Below, piece by piece: positions 13,656 through 20,153 of a stretch of 38,509 nucleotides of DNA. This DNA comes from Alphaproteobacteria bacterium (GTDB taxonomy: Bacteria; Pseudomonadota; Alphaproteobacteria; Rhodospirillales; WMHbin7): contig JADGAX010000014.1 of NCBI GenBank assembly GCA_015231795.1, positions 1 to 38,509 of the forward strand, in the 5' to 3' direction. The notes under the pieces are model-generated. The model was not told the DNA's origin and did no database searches. It saw only the letters and a program-made list of their open reading frames with translations. How positions within the stretch are numbered: position 1 is the stretch's first letter; every line of letters starts with the position of its first letter. A program made the translations under genes and the position numbers.

Positions 13656-14755
13656 CCAGAAAAACCATGATCGATTTTGCCACCGCCACCTTGCCGGTCG
13701 TCACCGGATGTTCTAGGGACGGCAACAAGGGCTGCGATAACTGCTACGCCGCATTCCAGGCCGCCACGCGGCTGAAGCATCTGCCGCATTATGTCGGGCT
13801 GGCTGGCTTCGACAAGAACGGCATTGCTCAATGGACCGGCAAGGTTCGCTGCAACGCGGATGTTCCGGAAGAACCGCTGCGCACCAAAAAACCTCAGCGG
13901 TATTTCATCGCCCCGCGCGGCGATCTGTTCCACGCCCAGGTGCCCGACGATTTCCTGGACAAAGTTTTCGCCGTGATGGCGCTGTGCCCGCAGCACACGT
14001 TTTTGATTTTTACGAAACGGGCCGAGCGCAGAAGGGATTATCTTTTGTCGCGCAACGGCATGGGAAATGCCCAACTTTGCCTCGCTATCAACGAAATTCC
14101 CGCCAACCTTGGAAACCGGCACGGCGCGCTTTCTATGCCGCTGCCCAACGTCTGGCAGATCACCAGCGTATGGGATCAGGAATCGGCTAATCGACTGATT
14201 CCGCCGACGTTGGAAACGCCTGCCGCCGTGCGCGGCGTTTCGCTTGCGCCGATGCTGGGGCCGGTTGATTTGCGTGACTTTATCCGAAACATTAACTGGG
14301 TGATCGTCGAGGGCGAAAGCGGCAAGGCCGCTAGACCGATGCATCCAGATTGGGTGCGCAGCATCCGCGACCAATGCGCCGCCGCTGGCGTTCCGTTTTA
14401 TTTCAAACAGTGGGGCGAGTGGCTGCCAACCTCGGGGATTGATGTGTACTGTCATGGCCCGGATCGAAAGCGTAAATATCCAACATCAGATGGGCTTTGC
14501 TGGCTACGCGATGGGCGAATCATTTACCGCGATTATTCCGTCGAGGAGCATGCAAGAAGGGTCGCCTCAGGCAAAGCGCACAACAGCGCTGCCGTCATTA
14601 TTGACAAAGACGCGTTCAACGATACTGCGCGAGTGCTTGAAGACGACGAAAGGGAGCTAGACAACCCGCTGGGGCTTGAGTGGATGTATCGCGTCGGCAA
14701 GGCCAAGGCCGGTCGCCTTCTTGATGGCGCTGAACATCTGGAGATGCCGAAATGA
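13652..14755 (+). CDS. Phage Gp37/Gp68-family protein (DUF5131)
   Basis: A 367-residue protein of the Gp37/Gp68 phage family. The N-terminus has a cysteine motif, GCSRDGNKGCDNCYA (C-x7-C-x2-C type), resembling an iron-sulfur site of radical-SAM-like proteins. Family landmarks include the KPQRYFIAPRGDLFH and HTFLIFTKRAERRRDYL stretches, VSLAPMLGPVDL and WVIVEGESGKAARPMHPDWV, followed by FYFKQWGEW. The biochemical role is not established. ATG 13652 has a strong AAGGAG site and overlaps the RT stop. It is coupled to the next gene by ATGA. The pairing with an ASCH-like gene is common in phages. Confidence 0.88.
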   Translation: MTRKTMIDFATATLPVVTGCSRDGNKGCDNCYAAFQAATRLKHLPHYVGLAGFDKNGIAQWTGKVRCNADVPEEPLRTKKPQRYFIAPRGDLFHAQVPDDFLDKVFAVMALCPQHTFLIFTKRAERRRDYLLSRNGMGNAQLCLAINEIPANLGNRHGALSMPLPNVWQITSVWDQESANRLIPPTLETPAAVRGVSLAPMLGPVDLRDFIRNINWVIVEGESGKAARPMHPDWVRSIRDQCAAAGVPFYFKQWGEWLPTSGIDVYCHGPDRKRKYPTSDGLCWLRDGRIIYRDYSVEEHARRVASGKAHNSAAVIIDKDAFNDTARVLEDDERELDNPLGLEWMYRVGKAKAGRLLDGAEHLEMPK

Positions 14756-15414
14756 CCGACCGCCCCATCATTTTTTCCGCCCCGATGATTCGCGCCCTGA
14801 TCGACGGCAGGAAGACGCAGACGCGAAGGATTATCAAAAAGAAGCCAGCGCTTGATGCCATCGCTGTTTTCGGCGCTGATTTTCTGCTGAAGCCCGGATG
14901 CGCCGATCTAATTCCCTATGCCCACGGCGACCTGCTGTGGGTGCGTGAGAATCTGTATCAGGCATGCAGGTATCCTTGCACGCTCCCCTCTGGAGAACCT
15001 GAGCCTAGTAGCTGGACTCGAGGACGACTGGTCCATTACGCGGCAGACGGAAAACCCGAAAACACGCCGAATCGCCATTACCCCAAAGGCTTGAGCGGAA
15101 AATACATCTCCGCCCCTGACCCTTACGCCACATGGGAGCTACGCCCATCGATCCACATGCCGCGATGGGCCAGCCGGATCACGCTGGAAGTGACGGGCGT
15201 GAAGGTCGAGAGGTTGCAGAATATAAGCCGGGGCGACGCCATGGCTGAAGGCTGCCCCTTCCCAAACATATCAGGAGGGCCGGACCCCCGCGACTGGTTC
15301 CAAAATCTGTGGCGCAACATCAACGGCCCAGAATCATGGGATCAAAACCCCTTCGTCGCGGCGATCAGCTTCAAGGTCCACAAACGCAACATCGACAAGT
15401 TGGGGGCAGAATGA
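14752..15414 (+). CDS. ASCH/PUA-like phage protein
   Basis: A 220-residue protein with the pattern IFSAPMIRALIDGRKTQTRR, GDLLWVRENLY, IHMPRWASRITLEVTGVKVE and RLQNISRGDAMAEGC, ending WDQNPFVAAISF. This matches a widespread phage family with an ASCH (PUA-like, RNA-binding) fold, sometimes labelled morphogenetic in older annotations. It probably binds nucleic acid or a modified base; the role is unknown. Start and stop overlap both neighbours by 4 bases, so it is translated with the Gp37/Gp68 gene. Confidence 0.75.
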   Translation: MTDRPIIFSAPMIRALIDGRKTQTRRIIKKKPALDAIAVFGADFLLKPGCADLIPYAHGDLLWVRENLYQACRYPCTLPSGEPEPSSWTRGRLVHYAADGKPENTPNRHYPKGLSGKYISAPDPYATWELRPSIHMPRWASRITLEVTGVKVERLQNISRGDAMAEGCPFPNISGGPDPRDWFQNLWRNINGPESWDQNPFVAAISFKVHKRNIDKLGAE

Positions 15415-15659
15415 AGAACATTAGAATCCAAATTCCAGCTCGCCCCACTTTTCTGACCGAGTATCTAGTTGAAGGGTTAGCCTATGGCGGCCGCGTCGAG
15501 GCAGAAACGTGGGCCAAGGCCCAAGCGGAGGTCGGACATGATGCCGTTGTCGTTGGGCGGTTAGCGGCCACCTACAGCGGCCCAGCAATGTCGGATGCAG
15601 TCGCCAACGAAATTCTTTCAGCGATGGACGAACGCCAAAACGACAAGGTGTTGTCATGA
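15411..15659 (+). CDS. Small hypothetical protein
   Basis: An 82-residue protein starting with an ATGA overlap at 15411. It has an internal SDAVANEILSAMDER helix and no recognised domain. The central YGGRVEAETWAKAQAEVGHD segment resembles small phage proteins of unknown role. Support comes from the coupled overlap and coding-like codon use. Confidence 0.5.
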   Translation: MKNIRIQIPARPTFLTEYLVEGLAYGGRVEAETWAKAQAEVGHDAVVVGRLAATYSGPAMSDAVANEILSAMDERQNDKVLS

Positions 15660-15712
15660 GCATCCGCCGACACAGACTTGTCCAGAAGAAGCTCGATGAA
15701 CTTTTGAAATGA
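15656..15712 (+). CDS. Possible 18-residue leader-like peptide
   Basis: ATG 15656 overlaps the previous stop (ATGA) and starts the peptide MSIRRHRLVQKKLDELLK. It is very basic. The only support is the overlap; it may simply carry ribosomes toward the next gene at 15722. Confidence 0.2.
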   Translation: MSIRRHRLVQKKLDELLK

Positions 15713-15721
15713 GAGAGAGAG

Positions 15722-16033
15722 ATGGACAAAATAAGCATCGAAGTTTACCAGCACGACTGGATTCCCGGTTTTGCGGCATTCCGTGATGACGGCATCGTTG
15801 CGGAAGGGAAGGCTCACGTTGTGATTAATGTTGGCGGGTTATTGGCCTGTGTCGCTTCTGGGGACATTCCGGCAGCCGATATTCCGTACATGGTGGCCGA
15901 AACTCTAATGCACGAGATTGTCCACGTCCTAGAGGCTTGGGCTGACGTCGAGTTCAATGAAGACCGGGTTGAAGCGCTCATTGAAAAATACACAGCGGAG
16001 CGCATGAGGGAGGAAGCTGGTAATGAGCCATAG
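15722..16033 (+). CDS. Small protein with HExxH zinc-metallopeptidase motif
   Basis: A 103-residue protein preceded by a GAGAGAGAG ribosome site. It contains MHEIVHVLEAWADVEFNEDR: an HEIVH motif with acidic residues some 14-16 positions further on, the pattern of minimal zinc-dependent peptidases. It has no signal peptide, so any activity would be intracellular. Such small phage proteins are common next to early genes and uncharacterised. Whether it cleaves proteins is an inference from the motif. Confidence 0.6.
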   Translation: MDKISIEVYQHDWIPGFAAFRDDGIVAEGKAHVVINVGGLLACVASGDIPAADIPYMVAETLMHEIVHVLEAWADVEFNEDRVEALIEKYTAERMREEAGNEP

Positions 16034-16262
16034 AACATCGATTGATCCTTACCGCAGAGGATGGGATGAGGCCAAGCAAGAACTCGCCGCCGCCAAGGCC
16101 CGGATCGCGGAGTTGGAGGCAGAGCGCAACGAGGCGTATCTGGCGCTTGCGGTGTGCTCTCCGCCCGAGCGAACCGGTTTTCCTCTTCCATGGACTGAAC
16201 ATATCATCAAAAAAGCCCGCGCATTCGTCGAGGGCGAGCGCAAGGAGGCGCGGGAAGGATGA
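16023..16262 (+). CDS. Small coiled-coil protein
   Basis: A 79-residue protein overlapping the previous gene by 11 bases. Residues about 15-40 (DEAKQELAAAKARIAELEAE) form a heptad-like coiled coil. Similar phage proteins (ead/Ea22-like) are common and unassigned. It is coupled to a small membrane protein gene by ATGA. Confidence 0.55.
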   Translation: MSHRTSIDPYRRGWDEAKQELAAAKARIAELEAERNEAYLALAVCSPPERTGFPLPWTEHIIKKARAFVEGERKEAREG

Positions 16263-16381
16263 CTGACTGCATGGAAAAGGCTGCTGTGTTCTCATCAATG
16301 GACATTGTGTTTTTTATCGGTGTGTTCGTTGGCCTAGTTTTTGGCTACACCCTGGGCTGGACTGTGAGAGACCATAAATGA
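16259..16381 (+). CDS. Small single-pass membrane protein
   Basis: A 40-residue protein with one hydrophobic helix at about residues 15-34 (MDIVFFIGVFVGLVFGYTLG) and a basic tail. It starts with ATGA at the stop of the coiled-coil gene and ends with ATGA at the next tiny frame. The function is unknown. The clear membrane helix and the overlap at both ends support it. Confidence 0.5.
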   Translation: MTDCMEKAAVFSSMDIVFFIGVFVGLVFGYTLGWTVRDHK

Positions 16382-16437
16382 CCACCACCCTTGAACAATG
16401 GCGCGAACTCGACGCCCTGCTGGCGAACGCGACGTGA
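16378..16437 (+). CDS. Possible 19-residue coupled peptide
   Basis: A short frame (MTTTLEQWRELDALLANAT) overlaps both the membrane-protein stop and a possible GTG start at 16434. It may only bridge translation; there is no homology to cite. Confidence 0.2.
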   Translation: MTTTLEQWRELDALLANAT

Positions 16438-16442
16438 GCGCC

Positions 16443-16736
16443 ATGAGCATTTCATATCTCCAAGAAGCCGCCGAACTGTCCGCGAAACTCGGGCCTGTGG
16501 AATGCCAGCTTATTTTGCTGCCAGAAGGCGTGAGAATCGTGGCTCTCCTGGATCAATCAAAGCTGCGCAGGGAAGGCGGCACGGTATGGAAAAACGTAAC
16601 CGTCCCTTGGATGCAGATTCACCATTGCAACTGCAACCCTCTTGTTTTCTGGATGAACGCCTTGCGACAAGAGATGCTTGCCGAGGCGGAAGGCCCGGAT
16701 AGCAAGAATCCAAACCGTGAAAGGATGCCAGCATGA
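16443..16736 (+). CDS. Hypothetical protein
   Basis: A 97-residue protein (MSISYLQEAAELSAKLGPVE at the start). The frame also permits GTG 16434, overlapping the previous stop. It contains VPWMQIHHCNCNPLVFWMNA, with His and Cys residues, but no known motif. It lies in the run of small genes before the integrase. Confidence 0.45.
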   Translation: MSISYLQEAAELSAKLGPVECQLILLPEGVRIVALLDQSKLRREGGTVWKNVTVPWMQIHHCNCNPLVFWMNALRQEMLAEAEGPDSKNPNRERMPA

Positions 16737-16783
16737 CAACCTTACCAACACGCGAAGACGGCGGATATGATTGGGCAGGCTAA
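16733..16783 (+). CDS. Possible 16-residue peptide ahead of the excisionase
   Basis: ATG 16733 overlaps the previous stop and encodes MTTLPTREDGGYDWAG, ending one base before the excisionase ATG (16785). It may couple translation to that gene. Support is weak. Confidence 0.2.
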   Translation: MTTLPTREDGGYDWAG

Positions 16784-16784
16784 A

Positions 16785-17084
16785 ATGAACCTGACAACAA
16801 AAGAACTCGCAAGCCGCTGGAATTGCACGCCGCGCACCATCAGAAACATGGTCGAAAGAAAGACCTTGCCATCCTTTCGTGTAGGGGTTGATATTCGTAT
16901 CCCCTTGACAGCCGTGGAAGCCTACGAATGCGGGTCATTGAATACAGAGGAAGATGGTGCCTCGAACTCAAGATCGATGGCGAAAGAAAGCGATTCTCGC
17001 TCGGACTCGAAGCCCGGCCAGAACTGCGCCAGGCTGCCGAGCGGGAAGCTGATTCAGTTCGCGCACAACTCGCGCGTCGAGTAG
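16785..17084 (+). CDS. xis: Excisionase-like MerR/HTH_17 DNA-binding protein
   Basis: The first 48 residues (MNLTTKELASRWNCTPRTIR, then NMVERKTLPSFRVGVDIRIP) match the MerR-like winged helix of excisionases and other HTH_17 proteins. The tail is Ser-rich and overlaps the integrase gene by 157 bases in another frame. This position, directly before int, fits a recombination directionality factor that bends attachment-site DNA and promotes excision. ATG 16785 was chosen over an upstream in-frame ATG at 16767 because the HTH normally begins near the N-terminus. Confidence 0.7.
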   Translation: MNLTTKELASRWNCTPRTIRNMVERKTLPSFRVGVDIRIPLTAVEAYECGSLNTEEDGASNSRSMAKESDSRSDSKPGQNCARLPSGKLIQFAHNSRVE

Positions 17085-17890
17085 GGCCTGACTGCGCATC
17101 GATCTGGGAATCGTATTTAAGGGAATCTGAGGCTCTTGATAAAAGACGCCTGGAAAACGCATGGAAGGCCCTGAAGTCATTTTTTTGCAAGATCGATCAC
17201 CGAACCATCTCCAGGGACACTTGCCGCGCCTATGCCAAAGAGCGTGCCGCCAAGGGCATCAAGCCGGGCACCATTCGCAAAGAGCTATCCAGCCTGCGCG
17301 CCGCCGTGAATTGGTTTGACGCGCACAATAAGGCCGAATGGGATCTGCCAAAACCACCGCAACCCAAGGAACTTTGGATAACCAAGGAACAATTTCGCTC
17401 GTTGCTCGATGCGGCCATTCAGCCGCATGTGAAGCTGTTCATGATGCTGGCCCTCAGCACGGCTGCACGAAAAGAAGCATTGCTTGACCTGACATGGTTT
17501 CAGGTAAATTTCGAGCAACGCACCATCAACCTGGGGCGCAAGGAAGGGGGAAAATCGCGGGCCATTGTGCCCATCACAGACGACTTGATGCCCTATCTGC
17601 AGGACGCCTGGAAGTCCAGGACGGAAGATTCGCACGTCATCACGTTTCGGGGAAAAAAGGTCGGGTCGATCCAGACAGCATTCGAGGCCGCCGTCAAACG
17701 TGCCAATCTGCCCGGCGTAACCCCGCACACCCTGCGCCACTCAGCAGCTACATGGATGGCCCTGGACGGCGTAAAAATCGAACAGATCGCCCGTTTCCTT
17801 GGCCACACCGACCCACGTATTACGTGGCGGACCTATGCCCATCACAGCCCGGATTATTTGGCCGAAGCGGCCAAAGCGCTGAAACTGTGA
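16928..17890 (+). CDS. int: Tyrosine-recombinase integrase
   Basis: A 320-residue tyrosine recombinase. The catalytic set is intact: Arg181 (TAARKEALL), Lys209 (EGGKSR), His267 and Arg270 (HTLRHSAATW), His293 (FLGHTDPRIT) and nucleophile Tyr303 (TYAHHSPDYL). A SAM-like core-binding domain lies at about residues 55-135, and a short N-terminal arm-binding region comes before it. It ends 64 bases before the attP core, as is usual. It integrates the phage at the matching tRNA-Arg gene. The gene is the last of the plus-strand operon, so its expression may depend on the promoter near 8931 or an internal one not seen. Confidence 0.95.
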   Translation: MRVIEYRGRWCLELKIDGERKRFSLGLEARPELRQAAEREADSVRAQLARRVGPDCASIWESYLRESEALDKRRLENAWKALKSFFCKIDHRTISRDTCRAYAKERAAKGIKPGTIRKELSSLRAAVNWFDAHNKAEWDLPKPPQPKELWITKEQFRSLLDAAIQPHVKLFMMLALSTAARKEALLDLTWFQVNFEQRTINLGRKEGGKSRAIVPITDDLMPYLQDAWKSRTEDSHVITFRGKKVGSIQTAFEAAVKRANLPGVTPHTLRHSAATWMALDGVKIEQIARFLGHTDPRITWRTYAHHSPDYLAEAAKALKL

Positions 17891-17895
17891 GGGGC

Positions 17896-17918
17896 TTGAA
17901 CCAAATATCTTGGTTCAA
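17896..17918. repeat. Perfect inverted repeat TTGAACCAA between int and attP
   Basis: TTGAACCAA (17896-17904) and TTGGTTCAA (17910-17918) flank ATATC. No T-run follows. The same 9-mer recurs on the other side of the attP core at 18103, so arm-type binding sites for Int or Xis are more likely than a terminator. Confidence 0.5.
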
Positions 17919-17954
17919 CTACTGTCTTACAAAAATCTAAGTGATTGATTTAAT

Positions 17955-17999
17955 TGGCGCAGCCGACGGGATTCGAACCCATGACCCCTGCCTTCGGAG
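17955..17999 (-). other. attP: attP core: 3' part of a tRNA-Arg(CCG)
   Basis: Read on the minus strand, these 45 bases form the 3' half of a tRNA from the anticodon loop to CCA: loop CTCCGAA (anticodon CCG), anticodon-stem half GGCAG, variable loop, T arm ATGGG-TTCGAAT-CCCGT, acceptor half, discriminator G and CCA. The 5' half is missing, so it is not a gene but the identity segment that restores the host tRNA after integration. It lies directly beside int. Confidence 0.88.
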
Positions 18000-18090
18000 A
18001 ACTATCTGGGTGAACGAACGCAGGTTTTTAAAGGGAATTCGCGGAAATTTATAGGGAACAAGGGGAATACACAATAACCAAGGCGGCCAT

Positions 18091-18112
18091 GTGAACCACG
18101 ATTTGAACCAAA
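18091..18112. repeat. Arm-like repeats on the far side of attP
   Basis: GTGAACCACG (18091-18100) and TTGAACCAAA (18103-18112) repeat the TTGAACCAA motif found on the int side. Three GGGAA elements (18033, 18054 and 18063) lie between them and the core. Together they suggest the other arm of attP. Binding is inferred only. Confidence 0.4.
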
Positions 18113-18132
18113 GCCCACTGCCTCTTTTAGGC

Positions 18133-18169
18133 AAAAAAAGCCCCCGCCAGCCATTCGGCCAGCGGGGGC
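18133..18169 (-). terminator. Intrinsic terminator of the late operon
   Basis: On the minus strand a GC-rich stem (GCCCCCGC/GCGGGGGC, 18169-18162 with 18147-18140, plus inner pairs) is followed by seven Ts (18139-18133). It stands 5 bases after the Rz1 stop and separates late transcription from attP and int. Confidence 0.9.
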
Positions 18170-18174
18170 ATAGT

Positions 18175-18474
18175 TCATTTAACGGCATTGACTAGCGCCT
18201 CGTGTTTATCGCGGCACTCGTTATAGGCCGCGCCGATTTCGACCAGTTTACGGATCACGGCCGAACCACCAGCCTCGACCAGCGGAACCAACGGCGGGCA
18301 CGGGCTGGTCAGGTTGGCGGGCGGCGGCGGCCTGTCCAGCCAACGCACGGTTGACGAGCCGCAGCCCGTCAGCGTCGAGGCAATCAGCGCGATAAACAGG
18401 ACGCTCAACGATTTTGTCCACCTCGCGCGTGATGTCGCGATAAACGATTCGGCGTTGATTTCTGGCATTTTCAA
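18175..18474 (-). CDS. Rz1: Rz1-like outer-membrane spanin lipoprotein
   Basis: A 99-residue protein with a lipoprotein signal (SLSVLFIALIASTLTGC, lipobox Cys38) and a short proline-rich mature region (RPPPPANL...CPPLVP) typical of o-spanins. It begins inside the Rz gene in a different frame and ends 73 bases beyond it, the usual Rz/Rz1 overlap. With Rz it would bridge and fuse the inner and outer membranes in the last step of lysis. The strong terminator follows at once. Confidence 0.85.
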   Translation of the reverse strand: MKMPEINAESFIATSRARWTKSLSVLFIALIASTLTGCGSSTVRWLDRPPPPANLTSPCPPLVPLVEAGGSAVIRKLVEIGAAYNECRDKHEALVNAVK

Positions 18475-18706
18475 AAGCCTCCGACAATTCCATAATCTCC
18501 TGCGCCGCGCGTTGCTGTTGCAGCGCCGCCTCGACCAGGATTTTGTTTTCAGATTTCGCCAACTGGCCGGAAACGTACTGATAGGCCAGATAGCCGCCAG
18601 ACGCCGCGCCAGCGGCGAAAATCCCCAGCCCGCCCGCCAACAGCGGCCAGAGCGCCCCCCCTACCCCAGCCGCCGAAAACAGCCCGGAAATCACGCGCCC
18701 GATCAC
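18248..18706 (-). CDS. Rz: Rz-like inner-membrane spanin
   Basis: A 152-residue protein with an N-terminal membrane segment (about residues 10-40, LWPLLAGGLGIFAAGAASGG) and a long helical, charged periplasmic part (QLAKSENKILVEAALQQQRA, then EIMELSEAFENARNQRRIVY). This is the i-spanin layout. The start overlaps the endolysin stop (ATGA). Rz1 lies within and beyond its 3' half in another frame. Confidence 0.85.
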   Translation of the reverse strand: MIGRVISGLFSAAGVGGALWPLLAGGLGIFAAGAASGGYLAYQYVSGQLAKSENKILVEAALQQQRAAQEIMELSEAFENARNQRRIVYRDITREVDKIVERPVYRADCLDADGLRLVNRALAGQAAAARQPDQPVPAVGSAGRGWWFGRDP

Positions 18707-19461
18707 GACGCATTCTCCCGCGCGTCATCCCAGCGACGCCACAGCATGTAAGCGATTCCGGCGGCCAGCACGCCCACGATCAGCCAGGGCGACACATTGG
18801 CCAGCGTGCGGGCGAATTCGCCAGCCTGATCGATCAGCGGCGTCACAATCTGCAGCGCGCCGCCGATGCTGGCCGCCGTGGTCAGCGCCGTTCCGCCGCC
18901 GATCACGGTTCTGGAACGCGCCAGCGGACGCATGCGCACCGCTGGCTCAATCGCCTGCGGCATGTTTTTTTCGCCGCCCGCCAAACGCAGATACATTTCC
19001 GCCTCGGTCGCCCGGCGCTTGACCAAGCCCGGCAAGGTTTTTTTCTTGCCGTTGACCGTCGCCTTGATCCACAGGCTGAACGCCGCCGCCGCGCCATCGA
19101 AATCGCCCGCATTGTGGCGGCGCAGAACGGTTGACGTTTTAAAAGCGGCGATGCCGATGTTGAACGCCAAGCACATCATGGCGCTGAATTGATGATCGTC
19201 GGCCTCGACAGTCAGCAGATCAAGAATCTCGGCGGAAAAATATTCGACGTCTTCGTGCAGCAAACGCTCGGCTTCATCGACAGAGATTTTCGTCACGCCA
19301 ACATCGGCGGGCGTCATTGTCCGCGTGTGGCCATAACCAATCGTTGGCTTGCCAGCCGGGCACAGATAACAGGTCAGATAGCGATGGCCGGGAATAAGCC
19401 GACCACCCGCCTCGTAATGGCGGATCAGATCAAGCGCGGCGCTGGTGATTTTTCCGCTCAT
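18703..19461 (-). CDS. Endolysin, T4-like lysozyme (GH24) with C-terminal membrane anchor
   Basis: A 252-residue muramidase. The N-terminal domain has the GH24 pattern: catalytic Glu17 in IRHYEAGG, then PTIGYGHTRT and HQFSAMMCLAFNIGIAAF, and a WIKATVNGKKKTLPGLVKRR stretch. It should cleave the MurNAc-GlcNAc bond. Beyond about residue 160 a linker leads to a C-terminal hydrophobic helix, PWLIVGVLAAGIAYMLW, with a basic end, so the protein may be held in the membrane until release. The ribosome site AGGAGG before ATG 19461 is canonical. It sits between the holin and Rz. Confidence 0.9.
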   Translation of the reverse strand: MSGKITSAALDLIRHYEAGGRLIPGHRYLTCYLCPAGKPTIGYGHTRTMTPADVGVTKISVDEAERLLHEDVEYFSAEILDLLTVEADDHQFSAMMCLAFNIGIAAFKTSTVLRRHNAGDFDGAAAAFSLWIKATVNGKKKTLPGLVKRRATEAEMYLRLAGGEKNMPQAIEPAVRMRPLARSRTVIGGGTALTTAASIGGALQIVTPLIDQAGEFARTLANVSPWLIVGVLAAGIAYMLWRRWDDARENAS

Positions 19462-19502
19462 GCTTCAAACCTCCTGAATTTTAACGTAGCAAGTTTTAGC
19501 GA

Positions 19503-19853
19503 TCAGCATTCCTCGGGCGGATCGCTGACCTGGCGCGGCGCGTACCGATCAAGCAGGCGCTCGGCGATGACCTGGATTCCGCCAGGGCCGATCCATCCCA
19601 AGAACGTCGAAATGGCGACAGCGGTTTCGATGCTCAGCGCAAGATAGCTTTGAATTCCGATAGCAAGCAGCGTGCAAAAGGCCGCGATTGGAAATTGCCA
19701 AGCCAGATCAGACGTCCAGAATTTGCGGCCATGGCGAAGCGTGTTGCGCCGATGCCAGAGCACGCGAGCAAGCAGCGCCGACCCGAACATGCCGGATGCG
19801 CCAGCGATCGCCTGACCTGTGCCGGGCGGAAATTGCGGAATGTCTGATGCCAT
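19503..19853 (-). CDS. Holin
   Basis: A 116-residue protein with two or three hydrophobic helices (IAGASGMFGSALLARVL, FPIAAFCTLLAIGIQSYLAL and AVAISTFLGWIGPGGIQVIA), immediately upstream of the endolysin. The position and topology fit a phage holin that permeabilises the inner membrane. ATG 19853 overlaps the upstream stop as TGATG and has a GGAG site; ATG 19862 is an in-frame alternative. The exact holin family is not certain. Confidence 0.75.
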   Translation of the reverse strand: MASDIPQFPPGTGQAIAGASGMFGSALLARVLWHRRNTLRHGRKFWTSDLAWQFPIAAFCTLLAIGIQSYLALSIETAVAISTFLGWIGPGGIQVIAERLLDRYAPRQVSDPPEEC

Positions 19854-20149
19854 CACGGCCACTCCGGTTGCGTGGCCGGATCGAGATATGGATCTAAGGC
19901 AAGCCGCGCTTCAATCGCATCGCTGGCCACCCGAATTGCCTGCACCGCCGACGCTGGATAGCTGCCGTCAGACAGCGCGTTGATTTCGGCATAGATCAGA
20001 GATTGCCCAGTTTTCCCGCCAAACAATACGCTAATGCGCCGCGCGGCTTCAGCTTTGATATCGGCAACAGCCGTGGGCAAAAGCATTTGATCATATTCTT
20101 CGCGCTTAATTTCTCGACCTGCAGCGTCGTAAATAATTCTTGTCGCCAT
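19853..20149 (-). CDS. Hypothetical tail-associated protein
   Basis: A 98-residue protein starting at ATG 20149 after a GGGGGG-like site. It begins MATRIIYDAAGREIKREEYD, contains a helical region with RRISVLFGGKTGQSLIYAEI, and ends DPYLDPATQPEWP. Its place between the fibre and the holin is typical for tail-fibre assembly or small tail proteins, but no family is recognised. Confidence 0.55.
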   Translation of the reverse strand: MATRIIYDAAGREIKREEYDQMLLPTAVADIKAEAARRISVLFGGKTGQSLIYAEINALSDGSYPASAVQAIRVASDAIEARLALDPYLDPATQPEWP

Positions 20150-20153
20150 TTGA

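Noticed and set aside
17955-17999. A functional tRNA gene
   Set aside because: Only the 3' half from the anticodon loop is present; the D arm and 5' acceptor strand are missing.
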